DNA of 64,000 bases, taken from assembly GCA_011799875.1 (NCBI GenBank), contig CM022298.1, forward strand, positions 292,053,891-292,117,890, read 5' to 3'. The position numbers and the translations under genes were made by a program. The first letter of the stretch is position 1. Each line of letters begins with the position of its first letter. This stretch comes from Thinopyrum elongatum. Its lineage: Eukaryota > Streptophyta > Magnoliopsida > Poales > Poaceae. Below, piece by piece: positions 44,301 through 54,889 of the stretch. The notes under the pieces were generated by a model. It saw nothing but the letters and a program-made list of their open reading frames with translations. It had not been told where the DNA came from and did not search any database.

Positions 44301-46448
44301 TGACCTCACGTGCCCACTGTTTAAGCTGGCAGTGAGAGGAGTGCAAAGATGCGCCTCCGTCAACACACAGGGCCTCAGTGGCTTTCTGAAACTCTTGCTC
44401 ACTGGTTTCCTCTTCATCCCCTTCGTCTTCGCCTTCTTTCTTCTCACGGCCTCTTGCAGGTCTCTCTGGATGCTGGGGAACCTTGCCACGGTGGCCTCCT
44501 CTGCCGCCTCGGCCCTTCCCGCCAACACCTTCTTGGTCTCTTTCCTTGTCATGCTTCTCGTACTCAGCTTTCTGCTTCTTGACAAGTTGCTCAACTTGGT
44601 GGCACTCTTGGGGATCATGGCCCTTGGTCCGGTGGATCTTGCAGTATGGCCCGTCAGCCTTCCCAGCCTTTTCGGCCGCCGCAGCTTCCCAACAATCAGT
44701 GCACGTGGCAACTTCCTTGCCGGGGCCTTCGGTCTTGGCCTTCTTGCCGGTACTTGGAGTGCCAGAGCCCTCAATAGCCAATACGGCCCTTTCAATACGC
44801 TTCTTGTTGCATTTCTTGTTCTTCCTCTTCGGGTCAGCGGCATCGTTGTCATCCTCTGAGTCAACTTCGACGCCATCCTCTTCTTCGGGGAGTCACCTTC
44901 CTTCCTCTGTTCTGGCACACTTATCTGCCAAAGTGTACAGTTCATTCACAGTCTTGGGCAACCGAACATTCATCTTGGAACGTATCCTCCTGTTGCGCAT
45001 GTTGGACTGGAACGTGGCAATCACAGCTGCCGGGTGGATGTCTGGGATGTTTCTGTGCACTCGGCTAAACCTCTGCATGTACTTCCGCAAGCTCTCCCCT
45101 TCCTTTTATGGAAGGAGCTGCAGATCGCTGGGCCGTCCTGGTTCTTGATGGCCACCCGTGAAGGCGCTAACAAACTCATGACACAAGTCAACCCATGATG
45201 AGATGGAATTCTTCGAAAGGTGCATCAGCCATGACCTCACATTTGGCTTGATTGCCAAAGGGAAGTAATTGGCGAACACCTTCCAATCTCTTCCCCCGGC
45301 AGCTTAAACAACGATAGTGTAGATGCTCAGGAACTCTGCTGGGTTCAATCTTCCATCATACTTCTCTGGTATTTCTGGCTTGAAAACGCAGGCAGATGGC
45401 CAACGGACTTGACGCAGCTCGCGAGTAAAGGCAGGACACCCGACCTCGAAAGGTAGGTATCCACCCTCACTGGGCGCGGGTTCGTCGATGTCTGGGCCAT
45501 TGCGCCTGTCGGATTGGTGGCGGGTTTTGCGGCGTCGTTCTATGGTGACGCACGCGTCCTCCCTCCGCCGATCCTCCAGGACCTGCCACTGATCTCGATG
45601 GGCCCGAAGGTCAGATGAGGCCATCGATACCTCATCGGGCTCTTGGGTGCGTGGTTCTGGTTGTGGTCCTTGCGCTGGCCGTTGCGGAGGGGATTGTACC
45701 GTTGGAGTGGTCCCCTCAGCTCGGTCAGCAGCTCGGGCCGTGGCTGTCGCTTGCGGGAGCCATGGCGGATCCGCCTGCTGCGATCCTGCCGCTTCAGCAA
45801 AATCGACCAAACTCTGGATGGTGGCTCTCCACTCATCCATTTCATCGGCCGCTGTTGGGAATCTCAGCAGGAGTTGGGCTTGCGCCATGGCTTCCGAAGC
45901 AGTGCTTGGCATAGACGACGACGCAGACCACGACGTTGCTCGGCTCCTGCCAGTAACAGTGGCGGCGGCGCCGTGCTCTCGTCGCTGTGAGCCGGCCACC
46001 ACGGTGGTACGGTGGCGAGAAGGGTGCGCCTGGGGGTTGATGGCCCTGTTTGGCGCTTTATCTTGGTTACCCCGCCCCGGGGGAGGTGCTTGCCCCGCTG
46101 TTGCGCCCGTTGTAGGGGCAACCAGGTGGCTGCGGTTCACAACAGAGCGAGCGTTGTCGCTGTGGCTACGCTCTTCGGCATGATGGGGGGAGACTGAGCA
46201 TTCTCCCCACCCGTGCATTGTGGAGCACGGCCGTCGGAGCGATGTTGCTGCCGGCCTCCTCTGGCGTTTTCTGCTCCCGCTTCGGCCGCGGGGGTAACGA
46301 TGACAGCGCCACCTGTGCCGATCATGTTCCCCATGGCGTCTGCGTCCCCCGACGCTGCTACAACCCCCATAGTATAGGCGGCTACATGACAGGGGCCTTC
46401 GAGGTGGAAGGGTGAGCAGTCGCGCCGGACTTCTTCTTGGGCGCCATG
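44301..46448 (-). pseudogene. gag: gag of element B
   Basis: The likely start is ATG near 46446 (MAPKKKSG), about 100 bases inside the LTR. The N-terminal half is low-complexity. The Retrotrans_gag-like core lies at about 45450-44990 (KYDGRLNPAEFLSIYT, FVSAFTGGHQEPG, YMQRFSRVHRNIPD). A zinc-knuckle-like region (CTDCW, then YCKIHRTKGHDPQECHQ) is at about 44620-44710. Stops: TAG near 46382, TAA 45304-45306 (CAA in A), TAA 45107-45109 (CAG in A) and TGA near 44893 (CGA in A). Frame is shared with the protease. The long frame 44292-44945 overlapping it is out of phase and not gag. Confidence 0.8.
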
Positions 46449-46525
46449 GATGATGAAGCCAACGATGAAGAAGATGATGATGAAGACCGACGCGCCGTCC
46501 ACGACCTCGGGTTTGCACAAGCGCT

Positions 46526-46545
46526 GCCCCCTACCTGGCGCGCCA
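46526..46545 (-). other. Primer-binding site of element B
   Basis: The minus strand reads TGGCGCGCCAGGTAGGGGGC, five bases from the LTR end at 46550. The same primer is used by C1 and, in decayed form, C2. The tRNA was not assigned. Confidence 0.65.
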
Positions 46546-46549
46546 AAGA

Positions 46550-47478
46550 TGTCGTGGTAGAACATGGCCACCTATGAGGCCATCGGCCCCTTTGTGGTTC
46601 GGCAGGGGGGAGGACGCGTTGCACAAAGAGCGGAGGCCGTGGGACAGCACGGCCGTGGTGACACTAGTGGTTTTTACCCAGGTTCGGGCCGCTAAGAAGC
46701 ATAAAACCCTACTCCTACTTTGGTGGATTGATGGGGAGACTGTGAAAACGCGCGGTGCTCAAGCCCGGCAAGGTCGCCTCGGCGAGAGCAACTACGCGCA
46801 TATGAGTACACGAGGGTCCGAATCCTTTCTAAGGTTGCCACGGTCCTCCTTTTATAGGCTAAGGGGTTACCACAATGGCAAAATGGTCATTATCCAGCGA
46901 TTAGATAGCTAGCAGTGCTATCATACCTAACTCTGGCAGTTAGGACAAAGCGCATTAAATGCACTGCCATGTGTCGCGCTGTGGATGCGGCACGGTAGGC
47001 CTGCCGCGCCGCTCTTGTCATCTTCCATCTCTCTGCTTGACACGCCTCTGGAAGGGTGTCATACAGAGGTGAACTTCCTTCTAAATGGCTGCCATGTACC
47101 AAATGATAGCCACTTAGTTATCTGGGGGCTCGACACCGCACCGATGGATGACTTGCGTCGTGATGCGGTGGAGCGGTGGAGCCTTGGCGGGGATGCAGGC
47201 CGCCAGTGCCCCGGCAATCCTTGCCGGGGAAGTCTTGGGACTTGTCTTCGGGGTGGTCTCGACCTGACCAGGCTCGCCTACCCGGCAAGGGAGGTTTTTC
47301 CTTAGTGATATCTTGCTGTCTTGGCTTGTCTTGGTCTTCTTGATCCGCCCTTTGATTTCTCAAAGAGCTCTCTCTCCCTAGCTTGGGTTTGTCTTGAATG
47401 CTTGGTGTTGCTCACATTTTTGCCACTTGAGCCTGTGTACCGTCCGGGTAACATACGTGAAGGCTTGTTTCACCGACA
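46550..47478 (-). repeat. 5' LTR of element B
   Basis: 929 bases, TGTCGTGG to CACCGACA on the plus strand, next to the primer-binding site. The TATA box (CCTATAAAAGG, minus) is near 46853. Confidence 0.9.
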
Positions 47479-47483
47479 AAGAC

Positions 47484-47647
47484 AGATTTCGAACTCAGGT
47501 CATCGCGTTGTGAGCATCCGACGCTAACTAGTCCATCAAATGTTCTTTGTGTATGATGCAAGAGATATATTTCTTTTCAAATAGTTATTGCGATAATTGG
47601 TTTGAAGTGATATATTTTATGTCTGCCCCGAATGATCTCAAATTCAC
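47484..47647. other. Flank of element B
   Basis: Host sequence right of the AAGAC duplication. No feature recognised. Confidence 0.4.
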
Positions 47648-47649
47648 TA

Positions 47650-47883
47650 CTCCCTCCTTCCATCTATATAGGGCCTAATGCATTTTTCAAGACCTTCTTT
47701 GACTATTGATAAGATTAATAGTACATGGGATGTATAATGTGAAAATTATATCATTGGAAGCTCCTTTCACGTAAAAATTTTATGGTATGCTTTGTGTAAC
47801 TTGCATGTCATGTATTATTGCTCTAACATTTGGTCAAAGTTAGACTCGATAAACACATTAGGCCCTATATAGATGGAAGAAGG
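47650..47883. mobile_element. Stowaway MITE
   Basis: 234 bases with long terminal inverted repeats: CTCCCTCCTTCCATCTATAT at the left and the inverse of CTTCTTCCATCTATATAGGG at the right, both running into GGGCCTAATG. TA dinucleotides flank both ends (47648-47649 and 47884-47885). Confidence 0.85.
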
Positions 47884-47989
47884 TAGTAACAAAGAAAAGG
47901 TTGCCTTTTTAATTAACAGAAAACAGGGCGAAAACTATCACATGAGGCCGGTAAAAACAAGGCACAATGGGTTCAGCGTCATCGTCACT

Positions 47990-48850
47990 ACAGTTGTGCG
48001 CGCGCGAGAAATCTACATATCGAGGGGGGTTACGGAGAGAAAGATGTATCGAGTGTGTGTGAGCGAGGCACAGATACACAACTAGTGAGTGTGTGTGTGT
48101 TTGAGAGAGAAGCCAATGGATAGATTAAGATTAAGATCGAGGTGTCACCCTTCTGCTTTCATTATTGTGGGGGGTGAGGGGGGAGGGAGAGAAAGACGTA
48201 TCAAGAGTGTGTGCGCGGTAGGCACAGAGGCACAACTAGCGAGTGTGTGTATGTGTGTTTAGAGAAGCCAGTAGATAGATTATTATCAAGATCGAGGTGT
48301 CACCGTACTCCTTCGGTGTTGGGAAGTGTGTGGGGGGGTGCCAATGACACTTAGAGATAGGGAGAAGGAGTTTGTGTGTTACATATATATATTAAGGGAT
48401 AGGTAGATAGCATGTGTGTGAGGCATACTTAAAGCATCACGGAGATAAACAAGCGGTGTGCATGCAAGTGCCGAAAAAAAATGAAGAGAGAAACAATGTG
48501 TGCGCTGGTGAGTGTGTGTGTGAGAGCGAAATCTCAAAACAAAAGGTGCTCTACTGGAAACCCATTGTATGTATTCATATGGTTCCAGGACTCGAGTTAA
48601 CCTTACGGATATGTGTGCGAGACATAGTTATACTTTGAGACATGAGTGGTGGTGGGTGGGTGGAATTAAAGGGGCGGGCATGTTCGACAGAGAGAGCGTG
48701 TGTGTTTTTGTGTGAGAGACTTGTAGGACGGGGTAGAAAGACAAATTCTAACCTTGATGGAGGGAGAGAAATACATGAAGTGAGCGTGTGTGATTCAGAT
48801 GCCCACGGAGAAATGAGATATGTATGCGTGTGAGAGAGATTGCACAATTC
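47990..48850 (+). repeat. GT/GA-rich tract with a 152-bp tandem duplication
   Basis: Rich in GTGTGTGTGTG and GAGAGAGA. Two diverged units start at 48034 and 48186; both contain GGAGAGAAAGA(T/C)GTATC, CACAACTAG(T/C)GAGTG and AAGATCGAGGTGTCACC in order. The composition resembles the tract at 31870-32420. Open frames here are artefacts. Confidence 0.7.
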
Positions 48851-49783
48851 ATTCATGTGTCACTATCTAGCGATCATGGCTGTGCATCGCTTGAACATAA
48901 TCAATATCTACTTTGTATCGTGGCCGAAGATACAATATCGATTCAACGCTATAAAGATTAGACACTCACATATCGCATTTTTTTCAAATAGTCTTTTTCA
49001 ATCGTGCATGCCATAGTTATAGTGATATTTCTTGAAACAACCACTGTAGTTATCATGTAAATGCACCATTGTTAGTTTTGCATTCAAATTCATTTGTCTT
49101 GGATGATTTAAGGTTCTATTATGAAGTAATATATGTAATATTCATATACGAATTCAACGGGTACTGCAATGTATAAAATGGAGGCCATGTAATCATATGA
49201 GTAACACTTTTAAGTAGCGGACTACAATATCCATTTCTTTTGTGCATCTATATTATCCATTTGTTACTATGCAATATAATGAAAATTAACACGTCAATGC
49301 ATTGTGTTTAAAATAAATAACCAATGGCACTAAATTATATATTTACACGAGAAATACATAGGCTGAGCGTTTGATCCATTTTTTTGTGAACGCGCCTCTA
49401 CACCCGTACGATTGGGCGTGCCCATGTGATCGTAAAATGTTATCGGTGCATCATCCCTAGTTATTGTCTTTTTTTCTGGGTTGGACTTCATACCAGTTAT
49501 TAACTGCTAACTTGTGCCCTGTGTACATAGTCTCGCATGACCTTCCCGCTAGCACTGTCCAAAATTAGTTGAAACTGGATACGAACGATCCCGCGGGCGG
49601 TAAAATCTCCCGCCTCCTTCTAAAATTTCCACGACCATTTCTGTAGCATGTGAAATTCCTCTTTTGTCCTTGGTGCACGGAGAACAATATGGCCCTCATT
49701 AACATAATAGGTCGGGGTTGCTTTGGTAACTTCCGGTTCCCCCGACCACACGGCACCCCCATTTCCTCTCCCCTCCCACAAAA
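48851..49783. other. AT-rich sequence without an identified gene
   Basis: No long ORF and no terminal repeat. The last 200 bases become GC-rich and may be a promoter region for 49784 onward. Confidence 0.35.
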
Positions 49784-50509
49784 ATGACTAATCCACAGCA
49801 CCAGAGCATCTTAGATCACGTCGTTCGTACTTCATCGGCCATTCTACCCCTTCCCTCTCGAAACCCTAGACTGCTCTTCCACCGGCATACCAGAGCCCAT
49901 TCACTGCCCGCGTCGTCCACCTCACCAGATCTGCTTCTACGGCTGCATCTACCCATCCCACCTCCCCTAGAAACAGTAGACTGCTCATCCACCATTGTAC
50001 CACAGCCCATTCAGTGCCGGCCTTGTCCACGGTGCCAGATCTGCTTCGCCAGTCCTCTCGTCAACCGCAGCGCATCTGCAGCAACTCCTTCATATACCGG
50101 AGCCGCATCATCCACACCCCCGGAGCCGCCCCACCGACGCACCCGTCCACGGCCTCTGATCCTCTTCGTCGACACCGTCCTCAACCCTACCGGAGCCACT
50201 TCGCCGACACCATCCTCAACCCTACCGGAGCAGCTTCGCCGATACCATTCTCAACCCTACCGGAGCCGCTCTGCCAATGCCCAAGTCCACGGCCTCAGAT
50301 CTGCTTCGTCAACACACTCGTCCAACCTACCAGAGCAGCTTTTGACGCCCTCGTCCATGGCTGCAGATCCGCATCGTCGACACCATCCTCAACACAACTA
50401 CCGGAGCAGCTTCACTGATGCCCTCGTCCACAACCTCAGATCTGCTTCATCCACACCATATTCCACCCTACCGGAGCCGCTTCACAAACACCCTCCTCCA
50501 CAGTCCTAG
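49784..50509 (+). CDS. Repetitive Pro/Ser/Arg-rich ORF, function unknown, possibly first exon of a CACTA-borne gene
   Basis: 241 codons from an ATG in the context AAAATGACTAATCC. The sequence is built largely from a degenerate repeat of about 45-60 bases around CCTCAACCCTACCGGAGC and AGATCTGCTTCGTC. Because the unit is not a fixed multiple of three, the same phrase is read in different frames (TLPEPL, PYRSRS, PTGAAS), which argues against selection on the protein. No domain recognised. It could be a repeat-expanded 5' exon or a non-coding minisatellite. Confidence 0.3.
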   Translation: MTNPQHQSILDHVVRTSSAILPLPSRNPRLLFHRHTRAHSLPASSTSPDLLLRLHLPIPPPLETVDCSSTIVPQPIQCRPCPRCQICFASPLVNRSASAATPSYTGAASSTPPEPPHRRTRPRPLILFVDTVLNPTGATSPTPSSTLPEQLRRYHSQPYRSRSANAQVHGLRSASSTHSSNLPEQLLTPSSMAADPHRRHHPQHNYRSSFTDALVHNLRSASSTPYSTLPEPLHKHPPPQS

Positions 50510-50879
50510 ATCTCCTTACCGGACCCCAGATAGCCAGCGCAGCGTCATCACCCTTGAGGTTTCTAACCTGATTCCCACTGCCTGCCATGATACCAAGCAC
50601 CCGCCGCGGCCGAGGTACTATCACCTTTAAACACGTCCAGCATCACCAGCCAAATGTACTTTAAATATACTAGCAGGTCACTGTTACATGTTATGGAGCT
50701 GGCAAGAGCTACAAGGACGATGTTTCTTCTGGATCTAACACCTTGGCCAACCAAGATCCTATACTGAGGCATTGCTATGATCTTGTAAGTGCGTCTCTCT
50801 CTTGTATTGTTGTGTGCCTGCCAGTGTGCTTTGCTAGGATATGCAATGTATTATCATGTAGAGATATCTCTAATTAGCT

Positions 50880-51057
50880 GTGTCAACTTGCAGATTGGGT
50901 GCCGCAATGAAAAAGTACAAGATGTATGTGGCATTTTCATGGAACGTCACATAAAAAGGAGGGGCAGCGGTGATCCTATACAGCATGGTATGGTAGATCA
51001 CTCCATTGCAATCATCGTGACATGTTATTTGTATGTCAGTGTTGTTGGCCAGGGTTC
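50880..51057 (+). repeat. Exon-like module, copy 1
   Basis: Contains GGGTGCCGCAATGAAAAAGT, then ACAAGATGT, AAAAGGAGGGGCAGCGGTGA and CAGGGTTCTTA. The order matches 53095-53285. A splice-acceptor-like CTTGCAG precedes and GTATGGTAG follows. Confidence 0.5.
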
Positions 51058-51060
51058 TTA

Positions 51061-52450
51061 GGGACAGTTATTTGTAGTTATCCTAAGAAAATAAGCTCCT
51101 TTGAATATAAGCTCCAGATAATAAGCCAACCAGTTCTGTTCATTGCCTGCTTTTTCAGCTTATCTGTATTATGATCAGTGAAAAGTCTAGATTGAATTAT
51201 ATTTTGTCATTTTGCTGCTCGTATAGAAATTAATTTGACTTGCAAACATCACGAATTGAACCCATTGTACTAATTAATATGATAGGAAAACAAATCATCA
51301 TTATTTGTTCAAAATGCAAATACAAAGATACCATCTACTTGGCATAATCTATTTTGGTCAATGTCTTCCAAATAGAGCCCATTGCCTAAATATAAATGAA
51401 GAACCCGTTACCTAAATTTAAATGAAGAACCATGATTTATCAAAAATCCATGGTCCAAGTGGCTGGTTGTTATCATATAGCAGCACCACCCGAAAGCCTC
51501 ACATAGCAGTGGCAGTAGCTCATAGCAATTCATCATACAACAACAGCTGCAGCTCATCACAATTCATCATATAGTAGCAGCAACTCATAGCAATTCATCA
51601 TATAGCAGCAGCAGTCGCCGCCGCAGCAGCATCTCATAGCAATCCATCATATAGCAGCAGCAGCTCATAGCAATTCAGCATACAGTAGCAGCAGTATCTC
51701 ATACCAATTCATCATATAGCAGCAGCAGCTCAAAGCAATTCATCATATAGCAGAGCAAAAAGAAAATTTAGCAAAAAATCAAAGGAGATCCTCACCTTGT
51801 TGGATGAGCTCATCCCGTAAAAGCACCACAAGGCCACGGCCTAAGAGTAGGGGAGGCGGAACAAGGTGCTTTTTGCTGGAGTGGTGCGTCGGCCGTAGTT
51901 GTGCCGAGACCGCCAGAGTAGAGCGTTGGACGGACCACAGCGGAGCAGCTGCTAGAGATGATGAGAGTGAGGGCTGACGCCGGAGGGAGGAGCAACCGGG
52001 GAGATGGGGCCATACCCGCCGGCCATGTAGCCTAGTTGGAAAGAGCATCGGCGAGGAGCGGGCCTGATGGGACCTATGGCGGTGGCTCGCTTGCTGAACC
52101 CTAGCGCTACAGGTAGGGGATCGAGGTAGAGGGAAAGGGGAGAGGACATGCAAGCAGGCAGGGCAATGAATGCTTGCGTGATTGTTTTTACTTGGGGGTA
52201 AGGTGTGACGCGGGCGTGAGTAGTGGCATTTTGAGTGTAATATAGGCACACAACAGAGTCATTTTGCTATTCCCCTTCCTTCAATTTTAAGTGAGCTTCC
52301 ATGGGAAGCACCCCCAAGCTTTTTCTCATTGTGAAGGAATTGGTGGTGGAAATAAGTTAAGCGCATGCCCATAACTCGAAAACGAGTTCTTTACATATTT
52401 TATGGCTTATTTTGATAATAAGCTCTCAAAAGGTGGAATAGAATTGGCCC
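51061..52450. mobile_element. Harbinger-like non-autonomous element
   Basis: Flanked by TTA at 51058-51060 and 52451-52453. The ends GGGACAGTTATTT and (inverted) GGGCCAATTCTATT fit the PIF/Harbinger style, and AATAAGC(C/T) motifs lie inside both ends. No transposase. The interior has an AGCAGCAGCAGCTCATAGCA repeat and GC-rich sequence (51780-52250) that may be a captured fragment. Confidence 0.5.
51480..51760 (+). repeat. Tandem repeat of AGCAGCAGCTCATAGCAATTCATCATAT type
   Basis: About seven diverged units of 30-50 bases, each pairing a CAG-rich part with CATAGCAATTCATCATA. It lies inside the Harbinger-like element. Confidence 0.7.
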
Positions 52451-52453
52451 TTA

Positions 52454-53094
52454 ACCTACAATTCCATTCTGCGTGCAATGATGAATCACTCCTACCTGCT
52501 ATAGTGTAGATTTACGCATCATACATGGCATAACCTAATACATGTGCATTTCATTATAGAATCTGAAATATGCAATGTTTATGTTAGTTCATATGTTGCA
52601 CATAATGTTTAAATGCCTCATAAATCTGGTCAGTCAAGTGATGGTCTTTGAGCCTCCTTCTATGCTTATTTTCTTGATATGTAATTCAGTGTTGTGCAAG
52701 ATTTGCTCACACATGTGTTGAATTGCTTGTTTCTATCAGCCACCAATACTAGAACTGTTTGCCTTGATTACTTGTTGTTCTTGACCTAACAGAGCGTGTT
52801 AATGATTTAAACACTAAGTGATGTTGTAGTGGGGGCTTGTATAACTCATAGGTGACATAAAGGTTTGCCTGTACACTAAACTAGGCTCTCCAAGAGTACC
52901 TGGAGGTCCAGTTCGAAGGTACGCCTAGTTTTTACATAGCGCACACATAGTAAATGCTCATTTGGGTGTGTGCAAGAGATGTGGCATGTTTCATTATGTG
53001 GTGTCATTTTGTTATAAATTCATTCTTTGCTGTTGTTCAGAGACTAGAAAGTATGCATATTTATCTTCCATGTAAGGAGACCAGTAACTAGTTT
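52454..53094. other. AT-rich sequence between modules
   Basis: No ORF. It may be intron sequence of a decayed transposon gene; no positive evidence. Confidence 0.3.
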
Positions 53095-53285
53095 GTGTCA
53101 CCTTGCATAGGGGGTGCAATGAAGCAAAGATTCAGGATTTCCAAGTACAAGATGTTAAGGAGCCTTGCAAGAGAAGGAGGAGCAGCGCTGAGCCTGTACA
53201 ACCAGTTATGGTAAGTCATTGTATTACATTTACCAGGACATCCTATTTGTCTGACACTGTGCTTGTGTAGGGTTCTTCACCTGTA
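53095..53285 (+). repeat. Exon-like module, copy 2
   Basis: Contains GGGTGCAATGAAGCAAAGAT, ACAAGATGT, AGAAGGAGGAGCAGCGCTGA, CAACCAGTTATGGTAAG and AGGGTTCTTCA, colinear with 50880-51057. TATGGTAAG could be a splice donor. Confidence 0.5.
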
Positions 53286-53310
53286 ACCCAGCCATTGGGC
53301 CACTGATTAA

Positions 53311-53470
53311 TACTCCCTCCACTCACTAGTATAAGATCTTCTAACTTTTTTGTAAATCAGAAGTATATAGACACATTATAATGTGTCTGTTCCCTCATTT
53401 CAGTACGGATGTAGTCTACATTTAAATATCTAAAACATCTTATATTAGTGAATAGTGAGAAACTCCTTAC
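53311..53470. mobile_element. Stowaway-like MITE
   Basis: Left end TACTCCCTCCACTCACTAGT, then ATAAGATCTTC; right end carries the inverted equivalent CTTATATTAGTGAATAGTGAG with a degraded tip. Typical interior phrases are present (TATAGACACATTATAATGTG, GTACGGATGTAG). Confidence 0.65.
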
Positions 53471-54390
53471 TATTACGGTAGAGTTCTCGATGTCATAAAT
53501 GTCATAACCAAACGCATGTTCGCATCATTAGCCTCCCTATCATTACTAGGATCTTGATTACATACTAGTCGAGATACTTCATAGGGGGCAAACAATGTTA
53601 CATTACTTGTTCCATTATATAGATGATACATCAATTGATTCAAATGTAGCTAGGCCAAGGATGTTATTGAGGCATGCATGTATGCATGCTGCCAACTCAA
53701 CCGTTCAATTGCTTGTTTGCTTTAGGCATAGTTAAATTGCTCTTTTCAATTGCTTTATTTGTCCTCAGTTAATGAGATGCCCAAACAATGATGCTTGATG
53801 TAGGGTTATAACTATTAGTGGACATAATTAAATGCCTTACCATTTCTAGTTTATACGAGGCTTACAATCTAGTTTTTCTTGCTGCATGAGGCTTACAATC
53901 TAGTTTATACGAGGCTAATGATTGCATAGTTTTTCTTGCTATAGTTGCTTTGTATGAATCCCTCTGCAGTTCATTATGCTCCCTAAGACTCTTTTGGAAC
54001 ATGTCACACAATGTTCCAACTAGTTAATACGAGCTACAGAATGGCTAACTGCTTGCTTAACACAAGATATATATAAATTTGTGACATGTCTGTGTTTTGG
54101 ATTTGGCCCCAACATCATGCTCCGTTCGTGAGCTACGAGGAGATCTCTGTACATGGGCTGCATAGACAACCATTTTTATAATTTTTAAAATAGCACCTGC
54201 TTATGCTTCATGACATGTACATTATTGTTAGTCTTGTTTTGCCATGTACAAAATAGTCTGTCTTACTTGCTTCACTATTGTAACTATATGTTTGCCCTAG
54301 TCATGTGTACTTACAGAAACATTTTAGGATGAAGTGACATCAACACAACGATCTTAGAGTAGTGCAGCATGGCCAGTACCAAATGATTAT
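53471..54390. other. AT-rich sequence without an identified gene
   Basis: Contains a local duplication of GAGGCTTACAATCTAGTTTATACGAGGCT-type phrases near 53855-53920. No ORF. Confidence 0.35.
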
Positions 54391-54591
54391 GGATTGGAAT
54401 TGGAATGTGCTGATGTTCTAGAGCATCAACTAAAGGTGGCAAGACAATGTTCATATGAGTTTCAACATGTAATAAACAAGTTGAGACTGGAGGTGCAGAT
54501 ATCAGATGCACGAGTCAAAAAAATGAAACAAGACATTGAGGTAACCACAAAGGAGTTGGAGATTTTGCAGACTAAAATTTGTGTTATCTGA
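54391..54591 (+). pseudogene. Short coiled-coil exon-like ORF, possibly of the CACTA element
   Basis: 66 codons predicted helical with heptad-like spacing (LRLEVQISDARVKKMKQDIE, then KELEILQT). Preceded by a pyrimidine/AG acceptor-like sequence (near 54329). CACTA accessory proteins often have such segments, but no specific match can be claimed. Confidence 0.3.
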
Positions 54592-54889
54592 ATCCAGCCA
54601 ATCATATTTTCTGAAGAGACTATAGTTCAAATGGTAAGTTCTGTTGATGCGCGTCCATGATGTATGAGCTTTATTTGCCTAGTGTATGTAATTTGTTATT
54701 TGTGTACGCTTTATTATCACTGGTGGCGAACTACGATGCCCAGTGGATGCAATATGCTGTAATTTCTTTATTATATAGTGTAGGATTATTCTTAGTTTCT
54801 ATGCTTTAATCTCTTTATTGTATAGTGTAGGTTTTTGAGAGGGTATAGTGTAGAGTAGGATAATTCTTTGTATATGCTATCATTGAAAC

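Larger units (their letters stand above)
36775..47478 (-). mobile_element. Element B: complete autonomous Tat-type Ty3/gypsy LTR retrotransposon with an antisense B3-like gene
   Basis: Both LTRs are present (5' LTR 46550-47478, 3' LTR 36775-37688 in minus orientation). AAGAC at 36770-36774 and 47479-47483 is a perfect 5-bp duplication. Interior in element orientation: primer-binding site, gag, protease, RT, RNase H, archaeal-type RNase H, integrase, spacer, antisense B3-like gene, polypurine tract. Gag through RT share one frame; a single one-base loss near 42255 separates them from RNase H and integrase, which again share one frame to 40049. LTR mismatches are frequent and mostly transitions, so the insertion is not recent. 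Confidence 0.92.

Noticed and set aside
43870..44859. Plus-strand frames overlapping the gag/protease of element B, including a hydrophobic 212-codon frame at 44221-44859
   Set aside because: They are reverse-complement shadows of a Lys/Glu-rich coding strand, which reads as Phe/Leu-rich; homologous codon structure supports only the minus strand.
44292..44945. Second long minus-strand frame overlapping gag in element B, also open in element A (to 1518)
   Set aside because: It is out of phase with gag core and protease, and consists of Arg/Lys/Ser/Pro composition; the gag-to-protease frame is the one with the zinc-knuckle residues. An overlapping gene was considered but has no domain.
45643..46183. 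Plus-strand frames over the N-terminal gag of element B
   Set aside because: GC-rich low-complexity sequence opposite gag; no conservation and no promoter.
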